From positions 186,001 to 250,000 of the forward strand of contig NZ_ML636798.1 in assembly GCF_006476065.1 (NCBI RefSeq): 64,000 nucleotides of DNA, given 5' to 3'. Each line of letters begins with the position of its first letter. Position 1 is the stretch's first letter. Source of the stretch: Cognatiluteimonas lumbrici. Lineage in GTDB: Bacteria > Pseudomonadota > Gammaproteobacteria > Xanthomonadales > Xanthomonadaceae. The position numbers were made by a program, and so were the translations under genes. Shown here piece after piece: positions 25,738-33,531 of this stretch. Under the pieces are notes generated by a model. The model did not search any database and was not told where the DNA came from. It saw only the letters and a list, made by a program, of their open reading frames with translations.

Positions 25738-27000
25738 ATGGCACCAGCGTTGTTGCAACAACCCCTGTTGGACGGGATCGACCTTGTGGCCCTGGCCGCA
25801 GCCGAAGGCACTCCCTTGCACGTGTATTCCGCCCCCGCGATCCGCGAACGGTTGCGGGGCCTGCAGCGCGCCCTGGAAGGACTCGACGCGCTGATCTGTT
25901 ATGCGGTCAAGGCCAACAGCAACCAGGCGGTCCTGGCGCTGATGGCCGCGGAGGGCGCGGGTGCCGACATCGTCTCCGCTGGCGAGCTGTGGCGCAGCCT
26001 GCGCGCCGGCATACCGGCCGACCGGATCGTGTTCTCCGGCGTCGGCAAGAGCGCGGAGGAGATCGTGCAGGGGCTCGACGCGGGCGTGGCCCGCTTCAAC
26101 GTCGAATCCCGCGCGGAACTCGAACTGCTGCAGGCGATCGCCGCGCAACGCGGCACCACCGCGCGCGCCGCGGTGCGCATCAACCCGGACGTGGACGCGC
26201 TGACCCACGCCAAGATTTCCACCGGCAAGGCCGAGAACAAGTTCGGCGTCTCGATCGCCGAGGCGCGGACCTGGTTCGAAGGGCAGGCGGCCTGGCCGGA
26301 CGTGCGCCTGGACGGGCTGCACATGCACATCGGCTCTCAGCTGCTGGACATGGCCCCGATCCGGCAGGCGCTGCAGCGGCTGGCCGCGTTCTGGCGCGAG
26401 CTCGAGGCGGCGGGCCACCGGCTCGCCAGCATCGACGTCGGCGGCGGCCTCGGCGTGCGCTACCGCGAGGGCGAGCAACCGCTCGACCCGGTGGACTACG
26501 TCGCCCAGATCCGCGCGGCGCTGCAGGGCTTCCAGGGCCGCATCGTGCTCGAGCCGGGCCGTTACCTTGTGGCCGAGGCCGGCGTGCTGCTGACCCGCGT
26601 GCTGCGGGTCAAGCAGGGAGAGCAGCGCAACTTCCTGGTGCTGGACGCGGCCATGAACGACCTGCTGCGGCCCAGCCTCTACGACGCCTGGCACGACATC
26701 CTGCGCCTGGGCGACAACGGCGGCCGCGAGGCCGTCGCCTACGACGTCGTCGGCCCGGTGTGCGAGACCGGCGACACCTTCGCCGTCGGCCGTCCGCTGC
26801 CGCGCTGCGAGGCCGGCGACCTGGTGGCGATCGGCGCCACCGGGGCCTATGGTGCGTCCATGGCCTCCACCTACAACTCGCGGCCGCTGGCCGCCGAGGT
26901 GCTGGTGGACGGAGGCCGCTACGCCGTCGTCCGCCGGCGGCAGACCTACGACGAGATGATCGCCGGCGAGCAGCCGGCCGGGGACTGGAGGACACCATGA
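25738..27000 (+). CDS. lysA: Diaminopimelate decarboxylase
   Basis: 420-residue PLP enzyme of the fold III decarboxylase family that converts meso-DAP to L-lysine in the cytoplasm. Key residues are the PLP lysine K58 (CYAVKANSN), INPDVDALTHAKISTGKAENKFG (~148-170), HMHIGSQ (~197-203), IDVGGGLGVRY (~232-242), EPGRYLVAEAG (~274-284) and the dimer-active-site CETGDTF (~342-348) and GAYGASMASTYNSRP (~368-382). The sequence agrees with standard LysA, including the DAP-specific HIGSQ and CETGD blocks. It could serve lysine biosynthesis, but it overlaps an M19 dipeptidase (ATGA) and sits in a murein-peptide locus, so recovery of DAP from imported peptides is plausible. ATG 25738 follows GGAG by 5 nt. 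Confidence 0.95.
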   Translation: MAPALLQQPLLDGIDLVALAAAEGTPLHVYSAPAIRERLRGLQRALEGLDALICYAVKANSNQAVLALMAAEGAGADIVSAGELWRSLRAGIPADRIVFSGVGKSAEEIVQGLDAGVARFNVESRAELELLQAIAAQRGTTARAAVRINPDVDALTHAKISTGKAENKFGVSIAEARTWFEGQAAWPDVRLDGLHMHIGSQLLDMAPIRQALQRLAAFWRELEAAGHRLASIDVGGGLGVRYREGEQPLDPVDYVAQIRAALQGFQGRIVLEPGRYLVAEAGVLLTRVLRVKQGEQRNFLVLDAAMNDLLRPSLYDAWHDILRLGDNGGREAVAYDVVGPVCETGDTFAVGRPLPRCEAGDLVAIGATGAYGASMASTYNSRPLAAEVLVDGGRYAVVRRRQTYDEMIAGEQPAGDWRTP

Positions 27001-28271
27001 ACACCCGCACCGGACTGCTTGCCGCGGCGCTGGCCGCAACCCTCGCCGCCTGCGCGCACGGGCCCGCGGCGCCGGCGGTTGCGACCGCGGACGCGGACGC
27101 GCTGCTGACCGTCGACACCCACGTCGACATCCCGCTCGACTACATGCGCGACCCGCGCTACGACGTCGGCGGCGACACCGCGCTGCAGGTGGACCTCGGC
27201 AAGATGGAGCGCGGCGGCCTCGATGCCGCGTTCTTCGTGGTCTACGTGGGGCAGGGGCCGCTGACCCACGAGGGCTATGCCAGGGTCGTGGCCCAGGCCG
27301 ACCGCAAGTACTCGGCGATCCACATGATGCTGGAGCGCTATCCGGACCGGATCCGCCTGGCGACGACGCCGGCCCAGGTGCGCACCAACCATGCCGACGG
27401 CCTGCTGTCGGCGATGATCGGCATCGAGAACGCGTATTCGCTCGGCCATGAGCTGTCGCGGCTCGACGAGGCCTTCGGCCGCGGCGCCCGCTACGTCGGC
27501 ATGACACACGTCGGCAACAACGACCTGTGCACCAGCGCCAACCCGAACGAGGAGGCCGGCGAGCCGGCCCACAACAGTCCGGGCGACACCGGCATCACCG
27601 ACTTCGGGCGCGCGGTGGTGGAGCGCGCCAATGCGCTGGGCATGATGGTGGACATCTCGCACGCCTCCGACAACTGCGTGCGCGACGTGCTGGTGCTGTC
27701 GAAGGCGCCGGTGATCGGCTCGCATTCCTCGGCGCGCGCGCTGGTGGACGTGCCGCGCAACGTGCCGGACGACCTGCTGCGCGCGATCGCGGCGAAGGGC
27801 GGGGTGGTGCAGGCAGTGGCCTACTACCAGTTCGTCAAGGACGATCCCGCGCGCGTCGCCGCCGAGGATGCACTGCAGGCCGAGGTCGCCCGGCAGGCCG
27901 GGGCCGAACGCTTCGACTGGGACGTGCACGTGGAGCTGCCGGCCTACGTCGAAGGCATGGCGCGGATCGAGCGCGAGCACCCGCTGGCCACGCTGCAGGA
28001 GTACGTGGACCACATCGACCACATGGTGCAAGTCGCCGGCATCGACCACGTCGGCATCGCCTCTGACTTCGACGGCGGTGGCGGAATCACCGGCTGGATG
28101 GACGCTTCGGAAACGGCGAACGTCGCCGCCGAGCTGCGCCGGCGCGGCTACGGCGACCAGGACATCGCGAAACTCTGGGGCGGCAACCTGCTGCGCGTGT
28201 GGCAGGCGGTCATCGACGTCGCCGCGGCGAACGCACCGACGAACGGACCGGCGAAGGGGTCCGCACGATGA
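26997..28271 (+). CDS. M19 membrane dipeptidase family lipoprotein
   Basis: 424-residue zinc dipeptidase of the renal-dipeptidase (M19) family, probably an outer- or inner-membrane lipoprotein (lipobox LAAC, Cys19). The binuclear site is visible: H42 and D44 (THVDIP), Glu144 (IGIEN), His222 (DISHAS), His243 (GSHSSAR) and an Asp in IASDFDG. Other features are MERGGLDAAFFVVYV (~64-78), MTHVGNNDLCTSANP and KLWGGNLLRVWQ near the C-terminus. M19 enzymes cleave dipeptides and tolerate a D-residue at the C-terminal side. This fits murein dipeptides such as L-Ala-D-Glu, L-Ala-L-Glu or DAP-D-Ala. It shares 4-nt ATGA overlaps with lysA and with the trimodular gene, so the three are translationally coupled. 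Confidence 0.93.
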   Translation: MNTRTGLLAAALAATLAACAHGPAAPAVATADADALLTVDTHVDIPLDYMRDPRYDVGGDTALQVDLGKMERGGLDAAFFVVYVGQGPLTHEGYARVVAQADRKYSAIHMMLERYPDRIRLATTPAQVRTNHADGLLSAMIGIENAYSLGHELSRLDEAFGRGARYVGMTHVGNNDLCTSANPNEEAGEPAHNSPGDTGITDFGRAVVERANALGMMVDISHASDNCVRDVLVLSKAPVIGSHSSARALVDVPRNVPDDLLRAIAAKGGVVQAVAYYQFVKDDPARVAAEDALQAEVARQAGAERFDWDVHVELPAYVEGMARIEREHPLATLQEYVDHIDHMVQVAGIDHVGIASDFDGGGGITGWMDASETANVAAELRRRGYGDQDIAKLWGGNLLRVWQAVIDVAAANAPTNGPAKGSAR

Positions 28272-31200
28272 TGCGCGCGCGCTGGCTGGCCCTGCTGCTG
28301 TGCGTGGCGCTGCCGTGGGCGGCCGCGGCGCAGCCGGCGCTCCTGGAGCCGGCGCTCCCGGAGCCGGCGCAGTACGCACCGGACTACATCCTCGACGCCG
28401 ACGCTCGGGCCGCGCTCGAGCGCTTCCACCTGGCGGGCATCGCCCTGGGCGTGATCGAGGACGGCAAGGTCACCTACGCGCGCGGCTTCGGCGAGACCGT
28501 GGTCGGCTCCGGCGACCCGGTGACCACCGACACGCTGTTCAAGATCGCCTCCAACTCCAAGGCCATGACCGCGGCGGTGCTGGCACGCCTGGTGCAGGCC
28601 GGCAAGCTGCGCTGGGACGACCCGGTGGTGAAGCACCTGCCTGGCTTCGCCATGCGCGACCCCGAGGTCACCCGCACGATGACGGTCGGCGACCTGCTGG
28701 TGCACAACAGCGGCCTGCCCGAGGGCGGCGGCGACCTGATGCTGTGGCCCGAGCCCAACCTGTTCACGCGCGCCGACATCATCCACGGCCTGCGGCACAT
28801 CGAGCCGGCCTATCCGTTCCGTTCCGGCTACGCCTACGACAACCTGCTGTACGTGGTCGCCGGCGAGGTCGCGGCCGCCGCCGGCGGCGCCTCCTACGAG
28901 GAGCTGGTGCGGCGGGAACTGTTCGAGCCGCTCGGGCTGGACGGCTGCCGGGTCGGCGAGTTCAGCCGCAGAGAGGCCGGCAGCGTGGCGCAGCCGCACT
29001 GGTACGACGGCGAGCGCGTGCTGCCGATGCGCCAGGATCCGGAGGTGGTGCCGGCGATCACCTCGGCCGCGGCCGGCGGCATCCGCTGCAGCCTCGAGGA
29101 CATGCTCGCTTGGGCGCAGAACTGGCTGGCGCCGACGCCGGAACAGCTCGAGTGGCTCGGCCCGGAGCAGCGCGCCGAGATGTGGAAGCCGCGCACGCCG
29201 ATGCCGATCTCGGACTTCAAGCGCAAGTGGGACGACACCACCGAGTACGCCTACGCCTACGGCTTCCGCATCGCCGACATCCACGGCGAGCACACCGTCT
29301 CGCACACCGGCACGCTCGGCGGCATGTACTCGATGATGATGCTGATGCCGGACCGCAAGTCGGGCTTCGTGTTCATGATCAGCGGCAATGGCGGCCGCGC
29401 GCGCACCGTGCTGGGGACTTCGCTCATGCGGCTGTTCACGATGCCGATGGACGAGATGGGCTTCGAGGACATCGCCAACGCGATCTACGGCGACGGCTCG
29501 GCGCCGTCGGCGGCGGAGGCGGGACCGAAGCTGCCGGACATCGGCGAGCGCAAGCCGGTGGCGCCCGCCGACATGCGCCAGTGGCTCGGCACCTGGCGCG
29601 ACCCGTGGTTCGGCGAGGTGCGCATCTGTCCGCTCGGCGACGAGGTCGAGTGGCGCTCGGCGAAATCGCCCAAGATGCACGGCCGCGTCTCGCTGCTGCA
29701 GGGCCGCCACTTCCTGCACTGGGACGACCCGGGCGTGGACATGGACGCGTGGCTGGACTTCTCCGGCGAGGGCGACGCGCGCCGCCTGCACATGGCCAAG
29801 CTCGACCCGGACGGCGACTTCAGCTCCGACTACGAGGACCTGGCCTTCGTGCGCACCGGCGACTGCCCGCAGACCATGGCCGACGCCGGCCTGGTGGACA
29901 TCCGCGCGCTGGTCCCGGACATCGCCCAGGACATCAAGTATGCCGGCAACGACAACTTCGTCGGCGCGCCGGTGGACGGCTACGAGGCGCCGCGCTGCCT
30001 GCTCAAGGTGGACGCGGCCGCGGCCCTGGCCCGGGTGGAGGCGAACCTGCGCGGGGACGGCCTGCGCCTGAAGCTGTTCGATTGCTACCGCCCGGCGCGC
30101 GCGGTCGCGCATTTCGTGCGCTGGGCCGGGGACCTCGCCGACCAGCGCACCAAGGCGGTCCACTACCCGGCGCTGGACAAGTCCACGCTGCTCGACGGCT
30201 ACATCGCGCCAGTGTCCGGGCACAGCCGCGGCGCCACCGTCGACCTGACCCTGCTGCAATGCGACGCCGACGGCGCCTGCCACGAGCTCGACATGGGCAC
30301 GCCGTTCGACTTCTTCGACCCGCGCGCGAATACCGATTCGCCGCAAGCGACCCCGGCGCAGCGCGCCAACCGCCGGCGCCTGCTGGCGGCGATGCAGGCG
30401 GAAGGATTCCGCAACTACCCGATGGAATGGTGGCACTTCACCCTGCAACCGGAGCCGAACCCCGCCGTGATCCACGACGTCCCCATCCATGCCGGCGACC
30501 ACAACCGCGCCGGCGCCATCGCCGCGCTCATGCAGCGCTACGACGGCGCGGTGCCCGGCGCCTCGCTGCTGGTGCTGCGCGACGGCGAGCCGCTGGTGCG
30601 CCGCGGCTTCGGCCTCTCCGACCTGGAGCAGGGCACCGAGGCCGGACCGGCCACCAACTACCGCCTCGCCTCGGTGAGCAAGCAGTTCACCGCCGCGTCG
30701 ATCCTGCTGCTGGCGCAGGACGGTGCGCTGTCCGTGGACGACCCGCTGTCGCGCTGGCTGCCCTCGCTGCCGCCGGCGACCAGGGGCATCACCCTGCGCC
30801 ACCTGCTCACCCACACCTCCGGGCTGGTGGACTACGAGGACCTGATGGGCGACGACTGGCAGGGCCAGATCCGCGATGCCGGGGTGCTCGAGCTGCTCGA
30901 GCGCGAGGACCGGCTGTACTTCCCGCCCGGCAGCGACTACCGCTACAGCAACGGTGCCTACGCGCTGCTTGCCCTGATCGTGGAGGAGGCGTCGGGGCTG
31001 GCCTACCCGGAGTTCCTGCGCCAGCGCATCTTCGAGCCGCTGGGCATGCACGACAGCATCGCCTACGTCGCCGGCGGCCCCGACGTGCCGCACCGGGCCT
31101 GGGGCTACAGCGCCGACGGCAAGGGCTGGAAGCGCACCGACCAGAGCACCACCAGCGCGGTGCTCGGCGACGGCGGCATCTACTCCTCGATCGACGACCT

Positions 31201-31486
31201 CGCGCGCTGGGACGCGGCCATGTACGACGACCGCCTGCTCTCCGACGCCTCGCGCGCGCTCGCCTTCGCCCCGCACGTCCGCGTCACCGGCGAACCCTAC
31301 GAGGCGTCCTACGGCTTCGGCCTGCGCATCACCGGCGACACCGTCTGGCATTCCGGCGAGACCATCGGCTTCCGCAACGTCATGGTGCGCTGGCCGGAAG
31401 AGCGCCTGACGGTGGTCCTGCTCAGCAACCGCAACGATCCCGAACCCTACGAGACCGCCCTCAGGATCGGCGCCCTGTTCCTGTAA
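28268..31486 (+). CDS. Trimodular protein: serine hydrolase - VanX D-Ala-D-Ala dipeptidase - serine hydrolase
   Basis: 1072-residue exported protein (signal ending AAAAQPA, ~22) joining three peptidoglycan-type enzymes. Module 1 (~35-470) is a class-C beta-lactamase/PBP-like hydrolase with S95xxK98, Y190-D-N192 and H346-T-G348. Module 2 (~540-735) is a VanX/DdpX-type D,D-dipeptidase: zinc ligands H652 and D659 (SGHSRGATVDL), H723 and the base E720 (EWWHF), plus DCYRPARAV. Module 3 (~755-1065) is a second serine hydrolase with S802xxK805, Y893-S-N895 and H1028-S-G1030. All catalytic residues are present in one clean frame. Likely actions are D,D-carboxypeptidase or esterase cleavage plus hydrolysis of D-Ala-D-Ala. 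Beta-lactam hydrolysis or glycopeptide resistance cannot be excluded. It is the last gene of the plus-strand group and a REP doublet follows. Confidence 0.92.
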   Translation: MMRARWLALLLCVALPWAAAAQPALLEPALPEPAQYAPDYILDADARAALERFHLAGIALGVIEDGKVTYARGFGETVVGSGDPVTTDTLFKIASNSKAMTAAVLARLVQAGKLRWDDPVVKHLPGFAMRDPEVTRTMTVGDLLVHNSGLPEGGGDLMLWPEPNLFTRADIIHGLRHIEPAYPFRSGYAYDNLLYVVAGEVAAAAGGASYEELVRRELFEPLGLDGCRVGEFSRREAGSVAQPHWYDGERVLPMRQDPEVVPAITSAAAGGIRCSLEDMLAWAQNWLAPTPEQLEWLGPEQRAEMWKPRTPMPISDFKRKWDDTTEYAYAYGFRIADIHGEHTVSHTGTLGGMYSMMMLMPDRKSGFVFMISGNGGRARTVLGTSLMRLFTMPMDEMGFEDIANAIYGDGSAPSAAEAGPKLPDIGERKPVAPADMRQWLGTWRDPWFGEVRICPLGDEVEWRSAKSPKMHGRVSLLQGRHFLHWDDPGVDMDAWLDFSGEGDARRLHMAKLDPDGDFSSDYEDLAFVRTGDCPQTMADAGLVDIRALVPDIAQDIKYAGNDNFVGAPVDGYEAPRCLLKVDAAAALARVEANLRGDGLRLKLFDCYRPARAVAHFVRWAGDLADQRTKAVHYPALDKSTLLDGYIAPVSGHSRGATVDLTLLQCDADGACHELDMGTPFDFFDPRANTDSPQATPAQRANRRRLLAAMQAEGFRNYPMEWWHFTLQPEPNPAVIHDVPIHAGDHNRAGAIAALMQRYDGAVPGASLLVLRDGEPLVRRGFGLSDLEQGTEAGPATNYRLASVSKQFTAASILLLAQDGALSVDDPLSRWLPSLPPATRGITLRHLLTHTSGLVDYEDLMGDDWQGQIRDAGVLELLEREDRLYFPPGSDYRYSNGAYALLALIVEEASGLAYPEFLRQRIFEPLGMHDSIAYVAGGPDVPHRAWGYSADGKGWKRTDQSTTSAVLGDGGIYSSIDDLARWDAAMYDDRLLSDASRALAFAPHVRVTGEPYEASYGFGLRITGDTVWHSGETIGFRNVMVRWPEERLTVVLLSNRNDPEPYETALRIGALFL

Positions 31487-31490
31487 CCGG

Positions 31491-31567
31491 TAGGAGCCGC
31501 CATGGCGGCGAGCTCTTCCCCGATTGCCGCGCTATCCGGAAACAGCTCGCCGCCATGGCGGCTCCCA
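31491..31567. repeat. REP doublet (inverted 24-bp pair)
   Basis: TAGGAGCCGCCATGGCGGCG... (31491..31514) is repeated in inverted orientation at 31544..31567 with 23 of 24 bases matching and a 29-bp spacer. Each arm contains the palindrome GCCGCCATGGCGGC. It lies just after the trimodular gene and may also end its transcript. Confidence 0.8.
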
Positions 31568-31631
31568 CCCCCGCCTGCAGACGGCCATCACGCCGGACCG
31601 GTAACCTGAACCACCCGGCCCAATCGATGGA

Positions 31632-32576
31632 ATGACGATGGCAGGCAATTCCTCACGCGCGATCCTGTTCGCGCTCGGCGCCAACTTCGCGATCGCGGTG
31701 GCCAAGGGCGTCGCCGCGTACTTCACCCGCTCCAGCGCGATGCTGGCCGAGACCGTCCACTCGCTCGCCGACTGCGGCAACCAGCTGCTGCTCCTGCTCG
31801 GCCTGAAGCAGGCACGGAAGCCGCCGTCGCCCGAGTACCCGCTGGGCCACGGCAAGGCGACCTACTTCTGGTCGTTCCTGGTCGCGGTGATCCTGTTCAG
31901 CGTCGGCGGCATGTTTTCCCTCTACGAAGGCATGCACAAACTGCAGGCACCAGAGCCGCTGCGGCAATGGTGGTGGGCGGTCGGCGTGCTCGTCTTCGGC
32001 ATCGTCGCCGAGGGCATCTCGATGCGCGCCTGCCTGCAGGAAGTGAACAAGTCGCGCGGCGACCGCAGCCTGTGGCGCTGGTTCCGCGAGAGCCGCCAGA
32101 GCGAACTGGTGGTGATCTTCGGCGAGGACCTCGCCGCGCTCCTCGGCCTGTGCTTCGCGCTCATCGCGGTGCTGGCCACGGTGGTCACCGGCAACCCGGT
32201 GTGGGACGCCGTCGGCACCATCGCCATCGGCGTGCTGCTGGTGGTGGTCGCGGTGCTGGTCGCGATCGAGGTCAAGGCGATGCTGATCGGCCAGAGCATC
32301 GACCCGCGCCGCCAGGCCGAGATCCGCAGGTTCCTCGAGGGGCGCGCCGAGATCGGCCGCGTGCTCAACCTGATCACCCTGCAGCTCGGCCCCGAGGCCC
32401 TGGTCTCCGTCCAGGCGCGCATGCGCGAGGAAGGCGACGCCGGTGCCATGCTCGCCGACATCACCGAAGTCGAGCGCGCCCTGAAGGCGCAGTTCCCCGA
32501 AGTCCGCTGGAGCTTCTTCGAACCCGAGTCCCGCAAGGTCCTGACGGCCGAAGAAAAAGGCGCCCCCGGCCTCTAG
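31632..32576 (+). CDS. Cation diffusion facilitator family transporter
   Basis: 314-residue inner-membrane divalent-cation/proton antiporter of the CDF family. There are about six helices: ~10-30, 35-55 (ETVHSLADCGNQLLLLLG with the site-A residues in HSLADCGN), 75-100 (LGHGKATYFWSFLVAVILF), 110-130, 160-185 (FGEDLAALLGLCFALIAVL) and 190-215. A cytoplasmic C-terminal domain (~230-300) completes the fold. The second metal-site motif reads EDLAA rather than the HxxxD of zinc exporters, as in the SLC30A9/ZntB-like branch, so the transported ion is uncertain. Two in-frame ATGs (31632 and 31638) are possible; neither has a strong ribosome site. It converges on rlmJ with 7 nt between. Confidence 0.9.
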   Translation: MTMAGNSSRAILFALGANFAIAVAKGVAAYFTRSSAMLAETVHSLADCGNQLLLLLGLKQARKPPSPEYPLGHGKATYFWSFLVAVILFSVGGMFSLYEGMHKLQAPEPLRQWWWAVGVLVFGIVAEGISMRACLQEVNKSRGDRSLWRWFRESRQSELVVIFGEDLAALLGLCFALIAVLATVVTGNPVWDAVGTIAIGVLLVVVAVLVAIEVKAMLIGQSIDPRRQAEIRRFLEGRAEIGRVLNLITLQLGPEALVSVQARMREEGDAGAMLADITEVERALKAQFPEVRWSFFEPESRKVLTAEEKGAPGL

Positions 32577-32583
32577 GCGACTC

Positions 32584-33444
32584 CTACCCGGGTTCCTTCA
32601 ACCACTCCAGACGCGGAGCCGGCGCCCCGGGTTCGCCGAGGGCGATGGCCAAGGCGGCGATCGCCGGCGCCAGCACCGCGTCGAACCGGTAGGGCACGTT
32701 CAACAACAGCATCCCGCTCCCGTTCATCCGCAACGGCGAATCGTCCGCCCGCACCAGCAACTCCGCCACCAGCGCCGACCTCGCCGGCAGGTTCCCGGCC
32801 GAGCGCAGGAACGGAAGCAGCACCCGCCGCTGCTTGACCGGATACCACAGCGCGAAGCACCCCTGCGGCCAGCGCTGCAACCCCTCCCGCAACGCCCGCA
32901 GCGCCACCTCGAACTCCGCGAGCTGCGCCTCGTAGGGCGGATCCACCAGCACCAGCCCGCGCCCGAAGCGGGCGCCGTCCACCACCGGTGGCAGCAGCGC
33001 GCGCATGGCCGCGTAGCCGTCGCGATAGTGCACCGCCACCCGCGGGTCGCCGCGGAACCGGGCCTTCAGCGCCGCGGCCTCCTCGGGCTGCAGTTCGCAG
33101 CAGGCGATGCGGTCCTGCGGGCGCAGCGCATGTGCCAGCAGCCACGGCGAGCCCGGATAGGCCCCGGCGCCCAGGTCGGCCCGGCAGGCCGCCACCGCGT
33201 CGAGGTAGCGGGTGAGCAACGGCTCCGGCGGGCCCGCCGCGGCCAGCTTCGCGTAGCCGGCCTGCGCCTCGCCGGTGCGCGCGGCCGGCGCGTCGTCGAG
33301 CGCGTAGGTACCGCGGCCGGCGTGGGTATCCAGCGCGAACGCCGGCGCCGGCTTGTGCCCGAGCGCCTCGCACAGGCCGAGCAGGACCACGTGCTTGAGG
33401 ACGTCGCCGTGGTTGCCGGCGTGGAAGGCATGGCGGTAATTCAT
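32584..33444 (-). CDS. rlmJ: 23S rRNA (adenine-N6)-methyltransferase RlmJ
   Basis: 286-residue SAM-dependent methyltransferase that modifies A2030 of 23S rRNA in E. coli. Diagnostic features are the N-terminal MNYRHAFHAGNHGDVLKH (1-18), the SAM motif FALDTHAGRGTYAL (~36-49), SPWLLAHALRPQDR (~97-110), and the catalytic VLVDPPYE (~163-170) followed by FALWYPVKQRR (~196-206) and a C-terminal MNGSGMLLLNVPY (~238-250). Length agrees with E. coli RlmJ (280). A TAGACT hexamer lies 6 nt before ATG 33444, so the transcript is predicted leaderless. The gene is divergent from the M28 peptidase and monocistronic. Confidence 0.96.
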   Translation of the reverse strand: MNYRHAFHAGNHGDVLKHVVLLGLCEALGHKPAPAFALDTHAGRGTYALDDAPAARTGEAQAGYAKLAAAGPPEPLLTRYLDAVAACRADLGAGAYPGSPWLLAHALRPQDRIACCELQPEEAAALKARFRGDPRVAVHYRDGYAAMRALLPPVVDGARFGRGLVLVDPPYEAQLAEFEVALRALREGLQRWPQGCFALWYPVKQRRVLLPFLRSAGNLPARSALVAELLVRADDSPLRMNGSGMLLLNVPYRFDAVLAPAIAALAIALGEPGAPAPRLEWLKEPG

Positions 33445-33450
33445 GACGCG

Positions 33451-33456
33451 AGTCTA
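33451..33456 (-). promoter_or_regulatory. -10 element predicting leaderless rlmJ mRNA
   Basis: TAGACT on the minus strand, then 6 nt, then the rlmJ ATG. No ribosome-binding site is visible between them. Confidence 0.45.
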
Positions 33457-33531
33457 CGGGACCATGACCGAGGACATGGGCGCCGGGTCGCCCCCGCCCC
33501 TATGCTCGGGGGTCGGACTCTTTCACCAGCC

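Noticed and set aside
28268-31486. Dedicated vancomycin-resistance gene because of the VanX module
   Set aside because: No vanH/vanA-type ligase or vanRS pair is nearby, and Gram-negative cells are normally impermeable to the drug; the murein-peptide context fits better.
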